DNA of 64,000 nucleotides from Rheinheimera sp. D18 (GTDB lineage Bacteria; Pseudomonadota; Gammaproteobacteria; Enterobacterales; Alteromonadaceae). The stretch is from contig NZ_CP037745.1 of assembly GCF_004345025.1 (NCBI RefSeq), positions 1,054,001 to 1,118,000 of the forward strand, read 5' to 3'. A model generated the notes under the pieces. That model worked only from the letters and a program-made list of their open reading frames with translations, did no database searches and was not told the DNA's origin. The position numbers and the translations under genes were made by a program. Below are positions 8,073 through 17,408 of this stretch, piece after piece; positions within the stretch are counted from its first letter, which is position 1; the number at the start of each line of letters is the position of its first letter.

Positions 8073-9383
8073 ATGCAAGTTTCTGTGGAAACCACTCAGG
8101 GTTTAGAGCGCCAGTTAACGATCACTGTACCGGCCAACAAAATTGATTCAGAAGTAAAAAACCGTTTACGTGATCTGGCAAAACGCCAGCGTATCGACGG
8201 TTTCCGTCCAGGTAAAGCGCCTGTAGCATTGATCCAGAAGCGTTATGGCATGGCAGTGTTGCAAGAAGTTGCAGGTGAGCAAATGCAGCGTCATTTCTAT
8301 GATGCGATTATTGCTAATAAACTTGCTCCAGCTGGCACACCTACGTTTGCACCTGGTCAGTTAGAACAAGGTAAAGACTTAGAATTTAAAGCTACGTTTG
8401 AAGTTTATCCAGAAATAGAAGTTAAAAACTTAGATAAAATAGCCGTAGACAAACCAGTAGTAGAAATAGCTGACGCAGATATGGCGAAAATGCTAGATAC
8501 CTTACGTAAGCAACACGCTACGTGGGAAGAGAAAAAAACTAAAGCCGCAAAAGGCGATCGCGTTGTTATTGATTTCGTTGGCTCTATTGATGGTGAAGAA
8601 TTTGAAGGCGGTAAAGCCACAAACTTCAATCTAGATTTAGGCGAAGGCCGTATGATCCCAGGTTTTGAAGACGGTATCATTGGCAAAAAAGCCGGTGAGC
8701 AAGTTACGGTTGACGTTACTTTCCCTGAAGAATACCACGCTGAAAACTTAAAAGGTAAAGCGGCTAGCTTCGCTGTTACTGTAAATAAAGTAGAAAAGCA
8801 GGTACTGCCTGAGCTTAATGACGAGTTCGCAGCGTTGTTTGGTTTAGAAACCGCCACTATCGATGCGTTAAAAGTTGAAGTACGCAAAAATATGGAACGT
8901 GAGCTAAACCAAAACATTAAAGCAAAAGTAAAAGAACAAGTGATTAAAGGCTTATTAGCCAATAACGACATTGAAGTACCACAAGCTTTAATTAGTGGTG
9001 AAGTTGATGTGTTGCGTAAACAAGCTATGCAGCGCTTCGGTAACAATATGGACCCGAAACAATTACCAGAATTGCCAGCATCATTATTTGAAGAGCAGGC
9101 AAAAGATCGGGTTAAAATTGGTTTGTTGCTGGGTGAAATAATTAAAACTAGCGAATTGAAAGTTGACGACAAGAAAGTTCAAGAATTAATTGAAACGGTT
9201 GCGTCTGCTTATGAAGATCCGCAAGAAGTAGTGCAGTACTACAATAGTAATAAAGAGTTATTACAGAGCATGCGTAACGTAGCACTGGAAGAACAAGCTA
9301 TTGAAGTTGTTTTAGCTAGCGCGAAAGTAACAGAACAAAAAGCGGCGTTTGACGAGATAATGAACCCGCAAGCCGCCAACTAA
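8073..9383 (+). CDS. tig: Trigger factor
   Basis: The ribosome-associated chaperone binds nascent chains at the exit tunnel and has prolyl isomerase activity. The 436-residue protein has the N-terminal ribosome-binding domain with the signature GFRPGKAP (about residues 44-51), a central FKBP-type domain (about 155-245, with [14 protein letters not shown] and [11 protein letters not shown]), and a long helical C-terminal chaperone domain. Length matches E. coli (432). It starts the tig-clpP-clpX-lon-hupB-ppiD series, an order kept across gammaproteobacteria. Its own promoter and terminator suggest it is mostly expressed separately from clpPX. Confidence 0.97.
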   Translation: MQVSVETTQGLERQLTITVPANKIDSEVKNRLRDLAKRQRIDGFRPGKAPVALIQKRYGMAVLQEVAGEQMQRHFYDAIIANKLAPAGTPTFAPGQLEQGKDLEFKATFEVYPEIEVKNLDKIAVDKPVVEIADADMAKMLDTLRKQHATWEEKKTKAAKGDRVVIDFVGSIDGEEFEGGKATNFNLDLGEGRMIPGFEDGIIGKKAGEQVTVDVTFPEEYHAENLKGKAASFAVTVNKVEKQVLPELNDEFAALFGLETATIDALKVEVRKNMERELNQNIKAKVKEQVIKGLLANNDIEVPQALISGEVDVLRKQAMQRFGNNMDPKQLPELPASLFEEQAKDRVKIGLLLGEIIKTSELKVDDKKVQELIETVASAYEDPQEVVQYYNSNKELLQSMRNVALEEQAIEVVLASAKVTEQKAAFDEIMNPQAAN

Positions 9384-9385
9384 TA

Positions 9386-9414
9386 TTGACTTATTTGGGC
9401 TTGACGGCTTTAAT
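9386..9414 (+). promoter_or_regulatory. Candidate promoter for clpPX
   Basis: TTGACT (9386-9391), exactly 17 bases, then TTTAAT (9409-9414), starting three bases after the tig stop codon. The predicted start point (about 9421) falls inside the hairpin listed next, so that hairpin would terminate tig messages without blocking this promoter. Confidence 0.45.
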
Positions 9415-9447
9415 GGCTCGGACAACAGTTCGGGCCATTTTATTTTC
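9412..9447 (+). terminator. Terminator after tig
   Basis: An 11-bp stem with two G-U pairs (AATGGCTCGGA with TTCGGGCCATT) and loop CAACAG is followed by a T-rich TTATTTT. It should end or attenuate tig transcription before clpP. Confidence 0.65.
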
Positions 9448-9488
9448 TGCGACAATAAAACCCAGCCATTTAGAGGGAATCCTACAAC

Positions 9489-10112
9489 ATGTCTATGCCG
9501 AATCATCTTAATGATATCGTAAACGCTTTGGTACCAATTGTTGTTGAACAAACTGCGAAAGGTGAGCGTTCTTATGATATTTACTCACGTTTATTAAAAG
9601 ATCGTATTATATTTTTGACCGGCCAAGTTGAAGATCACATGGCCAATCTAATTGTGGCGCAATTGTTATTTTTAGAGTCAGAAAACCCAGAAAAAGATAT
9701 TTACATTTATATTAATTCACCAGGCGGATCGGTTACTGCTGGCTTATCAATATACGATACCATGCAGTATATCAAACCAAATATTTCCACCATTTGTGTA
9801 GGTCAGGCGGCCAGTATGGGCGCATTCTTATTATCTGGTGGCGCTAAAGGCAAGCGTTATATTTTGCCAAATGCACGGGTAATGATCCACCAGCCTTTAG
9901 GCGGCTTTCAAGGCCAAGCTACTGATTTTGAAATACATGCTCGTGAAATTTTGGGCATAAAAGAAAAGTTAAACCGTTTAATGGCCGAGCATACTGGCAA
10001 GACTTATGAACAAGTATGTAAAGACACCGAGCGTGATAATTTCTTAAGTGCACAACAAGCCTTGGAATATGGCTTAGTAGATGCCATATTTACTAACAGA
10101 GACGCGAAGTAA
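9489..10112 (+). CDS. clpP: ATP-dependent Clp protease proteolytic subunit ClpP
   Basis: ClpP forms the tetradecameric serine protease chamber that degrades substrates unfolded by ClpX or ClpA. In 207 residues the catalytic triad is visible: S109 in [10 protein letters not shown]134 in MIHQPLGG and D183 in DTERDNF, each shifted by two from the E. coli numbering. The oxyanion segment INSPGGSV is intact. A short N-terminal propeptide is likely removed in the mature enzyme. It lies 54 bases before clpX, forming the usual clpPX pair. Confidence 0.98.
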   Translation: MSMPNHLNDIVNALVPIVVEQTAKGERSYDIYSRLLKDRIIFLTGQVEDHMANLIVAQLLFLESENPEKDIYIYINSPGGSVTAGLSIYDTMQYIKPNISTICVGQAASMGAFLLSGGAKGKRYILPNARVMIHQPLGGFQGQATDFEIHAREILGIKEKLNRLMAEHTGKTYEQVCKDTERDNFLSAQQALEYGLVDAIFTNRDAK

Positions 10113-10166
10113 TCATTTTATGCAGTCAGTAATAGCTGACTGCTCCGTAGTAAAAGAGGTAGTTAC

Positions 10167-11447
10167 ATGTCTGATCACCGCACTGACGGCGATAAGAGCG
10201 GTAAACTGTTGTACTGTTCTTTTTGTGGCAAATCACAGCATGAAGTGCGTAAATTGATCGCAGGCCCACAGGTTTATATTTGTGATGAATGTGTTGATTT
10301 ATGCAATGACATTATTCGCGAGGAAATTAAAGATATTTCTCCGAAACGCGACGCTGATAAATTACCAGTGCCGAAAGAGATCCGAGCGCACCTTGACGAT
10401 TATGTAATCGGTCAAGAACACGCTAAAAAAGTACTAGCTGTTGCAGTTTATAATCATTACAAACGTTTACGTAGTGCACAGCACAAACAAGACGTTGAGC
10501 TAGGTAAGAGTAATATCTTATTAATTGGCCCTACAGGCAGTGGTAAAACCTTACTTGCTGAAACCTTAGCACGCTTATTGGACGTGCCCTTTACTATGGC
10601 CGATGCCACAACCTTAACTGAAGCCGGTTATGTTGGTGAAGACGTAGAAAATATTATTCAAAAGCTGCTGCAAAAATGTGATTACGACGTCGAAAAAGCA
10701 CAGCGTGGTATTGTTTACATTGATGAAATAGACAAAATTTCACGTAAATCAGATAATCCGTCTATTACGCGAGATGTATCTGGTGAAGGTGTGCAACAAG
10801 CGCTACTAAAACTGATCGAAGGTACTATTGCTTCAGTACCACCACAAGGTGGGCGTAAGCACCCGCAACAAGAGTTTTTGCAGGTAGATACCTCTAAAAT
10901 TTTATTTATTTGTGGTGGCGCGTTTGCTGGCTTAGATAAAGTAATCGAGCAGCGCTGTGCTAAAGGCTCAAGTATCGGTTTTGGTGCAGAGGTGCGCAGC
11001 AAAGAAAGCACACGTAGCATCAGCGAATCATTTCGCGATGTCGAGCCAGAAGATCTCGTTAAGTATGGCCTTATTCCTGAGTTTATTGGCCGCTTGCCGG
11101 TAGTGGCAACGCTAACTGAACTAGATTTAGCCGCGTTAGTTACTATTCTTAGCGAACCGAAAAATGCGGTGGTTAAACAGTTTGCGGCTTTATTTGCCAT
11201 GGAAGATGTTGAACTTGAGTTCCGTGAAGATGCGTTAAAGGCCATCGCACAAAAAGCGATGGAACGTAAAACCGGTGCTCGCGGCCTGCGCTCAATCCTA
11301 GAAGCTGTGTTGCTTGATACCATGTACGAGCTGCCATCAATGAAGGATGTTACTAAGGTTGTTATTGATGAAACTGTGATCCGCGGTGAAAGCACGCCGA
11401 TTTTAATTTATCAAAGCAACGAGCCAGTTGTGGCTGAATCACACTAA
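10167..11447 (+). CDS. clpX: ATP-dependent Clp protease ATP-binding subunit ClpX
   Basis: ClpX is the AAA+ unfoldase that recognises tagged substrates (for example SsrA) and feeds them to ClpP. The 426-residue protein has an N-terminal zinc-binding domain with C17, C20, C39 and C42, the Walker A sequence GPTGSGKT, Walker B VYIDEID, and the pore loop GYVGED. The ClpP-docking IGF loop is in [10 protein letters not shown]. The C-terminal [10 protein letters not shown] segment carries the sensor-2 arginine. All functional landmarks are present and length matches E. coli (424). A terminator directly after it separates it from lon. Confidence 0.98.
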   Translation: MSDHRTDGDKSGKLLYCSFCGKSQHEVRKLIAGPQVYICDECVDLCNDIIREEIKDISPKRDADKLPVPKEIRAHLDDYVIGQEHAKKVLAVAVYNHYKRLRSAQHKQDVELGKSNILLIGPTGSGKTLLAETLARLLDVPFTMADATTLTEAGYVGEDVENIIQKLLQKCDYDVEKAQRGIVYIDEIDKISRKSDNPSITRDVSGEGVQQALLKLIEGTIASVPPQGGRKHPQQEFLQVDTSKILFICGGAFAGLDKVIEQRCAKGSSIGFGAEVRSKESTRSISESFRDVEPEDLVKYGLIPEFIGRLPVVATLTELDLAALVTILSEPKNAVVKQFAALFAMEDVELEFREDALKAIAQKAMERKTGARGLRSILEAVLLDTMYELPSMKDVTKVVIDETVIRGESTPILIYQSNEPVVAESH

Positions 11448-11473
11448 AATAGTGTCAGAGCAACATTTTTTAT

Positions 11474-11501
11474 AAAAAAGGAGCTGATTTAGCTCCTTTT
11501 T
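11474..11501 (+). terminator. Intrinsic terminator of clpPX
   Basis: GGAGCT and AGCTCC form a stem around loop GATTT, extended by an A-run before and a T-run after (11497-11501). It lies 12 bases before the lon promoter and isolates the two units. Confidence 0.88.
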
Positions 11502-11512
11502 CGTATTGGTAA

Positions 11513-11539
11513 TTGAAGTTTTTAAAACGAACCCCATAT
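11513..11539 (+). promoter_or_regulatory. Sigma-32 (heat-shock) type promoter of lon
   Basis: TTGAAG (11513-11518), a 13-base spacer, then CCCCATAT (11532-11539). This matches the RpoH consensus CTTGAAA-N13/14-CCCCATNT closely, and the spacing is that of E. coli dnaK P1. It lies 47 bases before the assigned lon start. Confidence 0.82.
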
Positions 11540-11586
11540 ACTTAAATATATTCGCGCCTGCAGAAACTAAATTCGAGAGAGAATTC

Positions 11587-13983
11587 ATGACATCAGAAAA
11601 TGCTGAACGTTTGCATATGCCCGTGTTGGCTCTGCGCGACGTTGTCGTATATCCCCATATGGTCATTCCATTGTTTGTTGGACGGGCAAAGTCTATAAAA
11701 TGTTTAGATGCCGCGATGGACAACGATAAGCAAATCTTTTTGGTTGCCCAAAAAGACGCCACTTTGGATGACCCAGCCGCTACCGATTTATACCAAGTTG
11801 GTACCGTAGCGACTATTTTACAATTATTAAAACTGCCAGACGGTACGGTTAAAGTGTTAGTTGAAGGCAGTCGCCGTGCGCGGTTGGTTGAGTTTACTGA
11901 AACCGACGCCTCATTTGCGGCCTATGTCGATATTATTGAAACGGCTGAGGTTGATAGCAGCGAGCAAGAAGTATTCTTACGCTCAGCGATTAATCAGTTT
12001 GAAGGTTACATTAAGCTTAACAAGAAGATCCCACCAGAAGTGCTAACCGCATTAAGCGGTATCGATGAGCCTGCGCGTTTAGCGGATACTATGGCTGCAC
12101 ATATGCCATTGAAGGTCGAAGATAAGCAAAAAGTACTGGAAATTTTCGACGTAACCGAACGGTTAGAATTTTTAATGGCGATGATGGAAAGCGAAATTGA
12201 TATTCTTCAAGTTGAGCGCCGTATTCGTAGCCGCGTTAAAAAACAAATGGAGAAAAGCCAGCGCGAGTATTATCTGAATGAACAGATGAAAGCCATTCAG
12301 CGCGAGCTGGGCGAGCTAGAAGACGCGCCTGACGAATTTGAAACCCTAAGTAAGAAAATTGAAGAAGCACAGATGCCGGCCGAGGTTGCAGATAAAGCTA
12401 AAGCTGAACTGCAAAAACTAAAGATGATGTCACCGATGTCAGCTGAAGCTACCGTAGTGCGCAGTTATATCGATTGGTTGGCTAACGTGCCTTGGAAAAA
12501 ACGCAGTAAAGTGAAGAAAAACCTAGCGGTAGCCGAGCAAATTCTTAATGCCGATCACTATGGTTTAGAAAAAGTTAAAGAGCGTATTGTTGAGTATCTT
12601 GCCGTGCAACAGCGGGTAAACAAGTTAAAAGGACCGATTTTATGTTTAGTTGGACCACCAGGCGTAGGTAAAACCTCGCTGGGGCAGTCTGTAGCTAAAG
12701 CCACTGGCCGTAAGTATGTACGCATGGCCTTAGGTGGTGTGCGAGATGAAGCTGAGATCCGAGGCCACCGTCGGACCTATATCGGTTCAATGCCAGGCAA
12801 AATTATTCAGAAGATGGCTAAAGTAGGGGTACGTAATCCGCTATTTTTACTCGATGAAATCGATAAGATGGCATCAGATTTCCGTGGTGATCCGTCAGCG
12901 GCGTTGCTTGAGGTACTTGATCCTGAACAAAATACCGCTTTTAGTGATCACTATCTGGAAGTTGATTACGATCTATCTGATGTCATGTTTTTTGCTACCT
13001 CTAACAGCCTAAATATTCCGGCGGCGTTACTCGATCGTATGGAAGTAATACGGCTGTCGGGTTACACCGAAGATGAAAAGTTGAATATTGCTAAGCAGCA
13101 TCTTATCAACAAGCAAATCGGCCGTAATGGTTTAAAAGCCCATGAAATTGTTATTGAAGACAGTGCAATTATAGGCATTATTCGTTATTACACCCGCGAA
13201 GCGGGTGTGCGTAGTCTTGAGCGTGAAATTTCTAAATTATGCCGCAAAGCGGTAAAACAAATTCTGTTAACTAAAGGTTTAAAACAAGTCGTTATTAACC
13301 AGAAAAACCTCGAGGATTTCCTTGGTGTGCAGCGCTACGACTACGGCAAAGCCGAAGACAGTAATCGCATAGGCCAAGTAACAGGTTTAGCTTGGACCGA
13401 AGTTGGTGGGGATTTACTTACCATAGAAGCGGCATCGGTGGTAGGTAAAGGCAAACTAGCCTTTACCGGCTCTTTAGGCGACGTTATGAAAGAGTCGATT
13501 CAAGCCGCGATGACTGTGGTGCGAAGCCGTGCCGAAGGCTTACGCATTAATGAAGATTTCTACGAAAAACGCGACATTCACGTACACGTACCTGAGGGCG
13601 CAACACCAAAAGATGGCCCCAGCGCCGGTATTGCCATGGTAACAGCACTGGTATCTAGCCTTACTGGTAACCCTGTGCGTTCAGATGTCGCCATGACCGG
13701 TGAGATAACCCTAAGGGGTGAAGTGTTACCTATTGGCGGATTAAAAGAGAAGCTGCTAGCGGCGCATCGTGGTGGTATTCAGCGGGTATTAATTCCTCAC
13801 GATAACGTACGCGATTTAAAAGATATCCCTGATAACGTGAAAGGCGACATTGAAATTTGTCCTGTAAAATGGATAGACGAAGTGCTTGAACTGGCGTTGC
13901 AAGAGCCTTTGAGCCGTGTTTCAGTGCCAGAAACGGTAAAAAAATCAGCAAAAAGCAAAAAAACGGAAAAAAATCCTAATTAG
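11587..13983 (+). CDS. lon: ATP-dependent Lon protease
   Basis: Lon is a homohexameric AAA+ serine protease that degrades misfolded and short-lived regulatory proteins. The ATG at 11587 is chosen rather than an upstream in-frame TTG at 11506. It places the catalytic serine (PKDGPSAG) at residue 679 and the catalytic lysine (LKEKLLAA) at 722, exactly the E. coli numbers, and the sigma-32 promoter overlaps the longer frame. Domains: the N-terminal substrate-binding domain (about 12-200), coiled linker, AAA+ module with GPPGVGKT and LLDEIDK, then the protease domain. The C-terminus has a lysine-rich tail. The 798 residues are slightly longer than E. coli Lon (784). Confidence 0.97.
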   Translation: MTSENAERLHMPVLALRDVVVYPHMVIPLFVGRAKSIKCLDAAMDNDKQIFLVAQKDATLDDPAATDLYQVGTVATILQLLKLPDGTVKVLVEGSRRARLVEFTETDASFAAYVDIIETAEVDSSEQEVFLRSAINQFEGYIKLNKKIPPEVLTALSGIDEPARLADTMAAHMPLKVEDKQKVLEIFDVTERLEFLMAMMESEIDILQVERRIRSRVKKQMEKSQREYYLNEQMKAIQRELGELEDAPDEFETLSKKIEEAQMPAEVADKAKAELQKLKMMSPMSAEATVVRSYIDWLANVPWKKRSKVKKNLAVAEQILNADHYGLEKVKERIVEYLAVQQRVNKLKGPILCLVGPPGVGKTSLGQSVAKATGRKYVRMALGGVRDEAEIRGHRRTYIGSMPGKIIQKMAKVGVRNPLFLLDEIDKMASDFRGDPSAALLEVLDPEQNTAFSDHYLEVDYDLSDVMFFATSNSLNIPAALLDRMEVIRLSGYTEDEKLNIAKQHLINKQIGRNGLKAHEIVIEDSAIIGIIRYYTREAGVRSLEREISKLCRKAVKQILLTKGLKQVVINQKNLEDFLGVQRYDYGKAEDSNRIGQVTGLAWTEVGGDLLTIEAASVVGKGKLAFTGSLGDVMKESIQAAMTVVRSRAEGLRINEDFYEKRDIHVHVPEGATPKDGPSAGIAMVTALVSSLTGNPVRSDVAMTGEITLRGEVLPIGGLKEKLLAAHRGGIQRVLIPHDNVRDLKDIPDNVKGDIEICPVKWIDEVLELALQEPLSRVSVPETVKKSAKSKKTEKNPN

Positions 13984-14032
13984 GGGCTTTTCATTCCCGT
14001 TGGCTGTGCTAAGTTATGAAAAGTTTCGATAA

Positions 14033-14053
14033 AGCCCTTGCTATACAAGGGCT
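14033..14053 (+). other. Hairpin downstream of lon
   Basis: An 8-bp perfect stem (AGCCCTTG with CAAGGGCT) has a 5-base loop but no T-run after it. It may protect the lon 3' end or act as a weak terminator. Confidence 0.35.
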
Positions 14054-14094
14054 GCAGTCAAAGCAGGAAATATTGGTTTTGGCGCTTCTTTTGC

Positions 14095-14123
14095 TTGCAA
14101 GCTCATAAAATGCTTGTTATAAC
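14095..14123 (+). promoter_or_regulatory. Candidate hupB promoter inside an inverted repeat
   Basis: TTGCAA (14095-14100), a 17-base spacer and TATAAC (14118-14123) lie 71 bases before hupB. A perfect 7-base inverted repeat, GCTTCTT (14084-14090) and AAGAAGC (14125-14131), brackets the promoter exactly, an arrangement that would suit an operator. Confidence 0.5.
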
Positions 14124-14193
14124 GAAGAAGCTCACTTACAAGACTAGTGAAGTGTAGCCGTTTAAAATAATAACAATTGAAGGGGATGATATT

Positions 14194-14466
14194 GTGAACA
14201 AGTCTCAACTTATCGACAAAATTGCTGCTGGTGCAGACATTTCTAAAGCAGCAGCAGGTCGTGCTTTAGATTCGTTCATTGATGCTGTTACCGAGGCTCT
14301 TAAGGAAGGCGACTCTGTAGCATTAGTTGGTTTTGGTACATACAGTGTACGTGAGCGTGCAGCCCGTACTGGCCGTAACCCGCAAACTGGTGCAACTATT
14401 CAAATCGCTGCTGCGAAAATTCCTTCTTTTAAGCCAGGTAAAGCATTAAAAGACGCCTGTAACTAA
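14194..14466 (+). CDS. hupB: DNA-binding protein HU-beta
   Basis: HU is a small basic nucleoid protein that bends and wraps DNA as a dimer. The 90-residue sequence begins [11 protein letters not shown] and contains the family signature [20 protein letters not shown], including the DNA-intercalating RNP loop. It ends with the usual [10 protein letters not shown] tail. The start is GTG with a well-placed AAGGGG 8 bases upstream. Its position after lon marks it as the beta subunit gene. It is probably monocistronic, from its own promoter to the terminators at 14471-14621. Confidence 0.97.
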   Translation: MNKSQLIDKIAAGADISKAAAGRALDSFIDAVTEALKEGDSVALVGFGTYSVRERAARTGRNPQTGATIQIAAAKIPSFKPGKALKDACN

Positions 14467-14470
14467 TCTC

Positions 14471-14493
14471 GGTTTTGTTTTAACGACAAAACC
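14471..14493 (+). terminator. First hairpin after hupB
   Basis: GGTTTTGT and ACAAAACC form a perfect 8-bp stem with a 7-base loop, starting four bases after the hupB stop codon. There is no T-run after it, so it is a weaker terminator than the one at 14591. Confidence 0.4.
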
Positions 14494-14590
14494 TAGTTGG
14501 AAGCGCAATCAATCGGATGGGCTGCTTAGTCAAAACGGTTTAAAAGGCTTTAGAATATAATAGCCACTGCCTTCCAAGGCTTCTCTAAGA

Positions 14591-14621
14591 AAAGCGCATC
14601 TGTTAAGATGCGTTTTTTTTT
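14591..14621 (+). terminator. Intrinsic terminator between hupB and ppiD
   Basis: CGCATCT (14595-14601) and AGATGCG (14606-14612) form a 7-bp stem with a 4-base loop, preceded by A residues and followed by nine T residues. Confidence 0.85.
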
Positions 14622-14687
14622 ACGGCAACAACGCAGCTGTAATGTTGTCTCCCAGCCGCTTAAAGTGAATAAAGAGATTGCGCTAAG

Positions 14688-16595
14688 ATGTTAGAAAAAA
14701 TCAGAGAAGGCTCACAAGGAGTTATTGCCAAGTCTATTTTAGGCTTAGTGATCCTCACATTTGCCCTAGCAGGTGTGGGCAGTTATTTAAGTACGCCAGC
14801 AGAAACTAATGTGGCTGAAGTTAACGGTGAAAAAATTAGCCGTGAAGACTTTGAGCAGGCGTTTCAAAATGGCCGTGCTCGTATGCAACAGCAATTTGGC
14901 GAAATGTACGCAGCATTATCCGCTGACAGTGCCTACATGAATAAGTTTCGTAGTGACATTCTAGAACGACTTATTGATGAAACCTTACAGAAGCAACTTG
15001 CTGCTAAACTGGGTTTACGTGTTAGTGATGAGCAAATACGCCAAACTATTCGCGGTATGGCTGAGTTTCAGGTTGATGGTCAGTTCAATAACGACCGCTA
15101 CTTAGCGCTATTGCGCCAAGTTGGTTACCAGCCAGAACAGTTTCGCGAAATAATGCGAGTGCAATTGTCACGTAGCCAATTAATTAGCGGCTTAGTTGAA
15201 AGTGAATTTGCCACAGCTAAAGAAATGCAGATGTTGATTAAGTTACAACAGCAGCAACGTGATATCAGTTTTATCCGCTTTAGCGCTGCAAATTATGCGA
15301 ATAAAGTGACATTAACTGAACAAATGCTACAGGATTACTACACAACAAACTTAGCTCAGTACGAAACAGAGCAAAAAGTAGCGGTAGAGTACATCGAAAT
15401 TTCTGCAAATACGCTAGCGTCTAATGAAAATGTAACGCCAGCTGAAATTGAAGCTTATTATCAAGCGAATAAATCGCGCTATATGGTTGAAGAGCGCCGT
15501 CAGGTTGCGCATATTATGCTTGAGTCTGAAGAAGATAACAGCGATATAAAAGCACAAGCTGACGCTTTATTAGCGCAAATTAAAGCCGGTGCAGATTTTG
15601 CTGAACTAGCTAAAACTAAATCAGCTGATACTTTTTCTGCAGAAAAAGGTGGTGTATTAGACTGGTTAGCTGTTGGTGATATGGACGCCGATTTTGAAAA
15701 AGCCGCGTTTGCGATGCAACAAGTTGGTGAACTTAGTGGTGTTGTTAAAAGCGCTTATGGTTATCACATTATTAAATTGGTAGCGTTAGAGCCTGCCCAA
15801 GTACAAGCCTTGGCTGACGTATCAGCAGAGATTGCTGAAAAAATAAAGCAAGACCGTGCTATTACTGCATTTTATGAGTTACAACAGCGTTTGTCTGAAG
15901 TTAGCTTTGAAGTGCCAGATACGCTAGAAGATGCCGCAGAAGCAACGCAACAAAAGGTTATGAGTACGCCGTTGTTTAGCCGTAATGAGGCCACAGCGCC
16001 GCTGTCAGAGCCTGCAGTGATGAATAAGCTGTTTGATGCAGGTTTTATTCAAGAGCGATTAAACAGTGAGTTAATTGAGTTAGGTAAAGAACGGTCGATA
16101 GTCGTTCGAGTAAAAGATTATCAACCGGCACGTATCCAGAGTTTTGACGAAGTTAAAGCGCAAGTTGAAGCAGCGGTTCGTGCAGAGCAAAGCGCGTTAC
16201 TTGCCAAGCAACAAGCCGAAACCGCATTAGCCGATATTGCTGAAAACGGTTTAGCTAAGCAAGCAGAGCAGCTTGGTGTAACACTGGAACAGGCACTAGA
16301 TACACCGCGCTTTGGCGGCACCTTAGATGCTGAAATTCGTGCGAAAGCCTTTGCCATGGCGCGCCCGGTTGATAAACCGACGGTTGAATTATTAACACTT
16401 GCCAATGGTGACAGTGCGCTGGTTTCTGTACTGGCTGTAAAAGATAGTGATGTTACGGTGGTACCAGAACCTGCTCAGCTAGATCGCTTAGCCCAGCAAC
16501 AAGCTGAACAAACGTTTGCTGCCCTAATCGCATCGATGAAAGCTAAAGCAACTATTACGCGTAATTTACGCGCTGCGCAAAATGCAGAGATGTAA
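14688..16595 (+). CDS. ppiD: Periplasmic folding chaperone PpiD
   Basis: PpiD is an inner-membrane-anchored periplasmic chaperone near the Sec translocon that helps outer membrane proteins emerge. The 635-residue protein has a short cytoplasmic N-terminus, one membrane segment (about residues 14-33, SILGLVILTFALAGVGSYL), a SurA-like N-terminal chaperone region with GEKISREDFEQAF, and a parvulin-type domain (about 265-365, with RQVAHIMLE and SAYGYHIIKLV). A C-terminal second SurA-like region follows. E. coli PpiD has 623 residues. The parvulin domain of PpiD is catalytically weak in known members, so the chaperone role is the safer statement. It ends at a terminator shared with sapF. Confidence 0.95.
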   Translation: MLEKIREGSQGVIAKSILGLVILTFALAGVGSYLSTPAETNVAEVNGEKISREDFEQAFQNGRARMQQQFGEMYAALSADSAYMNKFRSDILERLIDETLQKQLAAKLGLRVSDEQIRQTIRGMAEFQVDGQFNNDRYLALLRQVGYQPEQFREIMRVQLSRSQLISGLVESEFATAKEMQMLIKLQQQQRDISFIRFSAANYANKVTLTEQMLQDYYTTNLAQYETEQKVAVEYIEISANTLASNENVTPAEIEAYYQANKSRYMVEERRQVAHIMLESEEDNSDIKAQADALLAQIKAGADFAELAKTKSADTFSAEKGGVLDWLAVGDMDADFEKAAFAMQQVGELSGVVKSAYGYHIIKLVALEPAQVQALADVSAEIAEKIKQDRAITAFYELQQRLSEVSFEVPDTLEDAAEATQQKVMSTPLFSRNEATAPLSEPAVMNKLFDAGFIQERLNSELIELGKERSIVVRVKDYQPARIQSFDEVKAQVEAAVRAEQSALLAKQQAETALADIAENGLAKQAEQLGVTLEQALDTPRFGGTLDAEIRAKAFAMARPVDKPTVELLTLANGDSALVSVLAVKDSDVTVVPEPAQLDRLAQQQAEQTFAALIASMKAKATITRNLRAAQNAEM

Positions 16596-16612
16596 TAGAT
16601 AATAGTGAAAAC

Positions 16613-16642
16613 AAAAAACCGTGGCTCGCCACGGTTTTTTTT
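16613..16642. terminator. Bidirectional terminator between ppiD and sapF
   Basis: CCGTGGC and GCCACGG (16619-16634, loop TC) lie between six A residues on the left and eight T residues on the right. It works for both converging transcripts. Confidence 0.9.
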
Positions 16643-17408
16643 ATGCTGAAGCGCTACTAATCAGTTTTTGGCTATAATCGTGTTGCGGGTTGGCAATAAC
16701 GTGGGCCGTAGCCCCATAGTCCAACATTTTTCCGTAATGCAGAACCAGTAAATCATCAGCAATATGTTTAATTAAACGTAGATGATTGGTAATGAGTAAA
16801 TAGGCTAAACCTGACTTTTGTTGTAACTCTAAGAGTAAATTAACAATTTGCGCCCGTAACGATGGATCAAGTGCGGTTAAGGCTTCATCTAAAATAAGCA
16901 ACTTAGGATCAAGAATTAACGCCCTAGCCAGCGCTACCCTTTGTAATTGCCCGCCAGAGAACATGTGCGGATAAAACTCAGCATGATCGTCCAATAAGCC
17001 AAGTTGTTTTAATGTGAGACGAATTTTTTGTCGCCGTTGCTCAACATTCATTTGCGTGTTAAAGCGCAACGTATCGTCTAGCAGCTGTCCAACCTTTTGA
17101 TGTGGATTAAGTGATGTAGTAGCGTCTTGAAAGATATAACGAATAATATGGTTATATTGACGATAGTGGCTAATTTGTACTGCCGTACCGGCAAGTATAA
17201 TTTCCCCTTGATCAGGCTTTTCAATACCCACTAGCAATTTGGCAAGCGTACTTTTACCCGACCCGGTTTCGCCGACAATAGCTAGCGTTCGACCCTCTAG
17301 CAGGCTAAAACTAATGTCGTTTAATGCACAGATACTACGCTGACGAAACAGCCCCGCTTGTTGGCTATACGTTTTACTTAAGTTACGTACTTCAAGCAAT
17401 ATACTCAT
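16641..17408 (-). CDS. sapF: Peptide ABC transporter ATPase SapF
   Basis: Second ATPase of the SapABCDF importer of the oligopeptide/dipeptide family. The 255-residue protein shows Walker A GETGSGKST, the Q-loop FQDATTSLNPHQ, the signature FSGGQLQRVALARAL, Walker B LLILDEAL and the switch histidine in LLITNHLRL. The last gene of the unit, its start overlaps the sapD stop by 4 bases. Sap was described in Salmonella and Haemophilus as protecting against antimicrobial peptides, and in E. coli SapBCDF exports putrescine; which role holds here cannot be read from sequence. It ends in the shared terminator. Confidence 0.92.
   Translation of the reverse strand: MSILLEVRNLSKTYSQQAGLFRQRSICALNDISFSLLEGRTLAIVGETGSGKSTLAKLLVGIEKPDQGEIILAGTAVQISHYRQYNHIIRYIFQDATTSLNPHQKVGQLLDDTLRFNTQMNVEQRRQKIRLTLKQLGLLDDHAEFYPHMFSGGQLQRVALARALILDPKLLILDEALTALDPSLRAQIVNLLLELQQKSGLAYLLITNHLRLIKHIADDLLVLHYGKMLDYGATAHVIANPQHDYSQKLISSASA

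Noticed and set aside
8405..9172. Long open frame (255 codons) on the minus strand inside tig
   Set aside because: Serine/lysine-rich translation mirrors tig codon bias, shows no domain, and tig is complete and conserved on the other strand.
10715..11395. Minus-strand open frame of 226 codons inside clpX
   Set aside because: Shadow of clpX; low-complexity serine/arginine sequence and no ribosome site.
11506..11586. N-terminal extension of Lon from an upstream TTG
   Set aside because: It runs through the sigma-32 promoter and would shift S679/K722 away from the E. coli positions.
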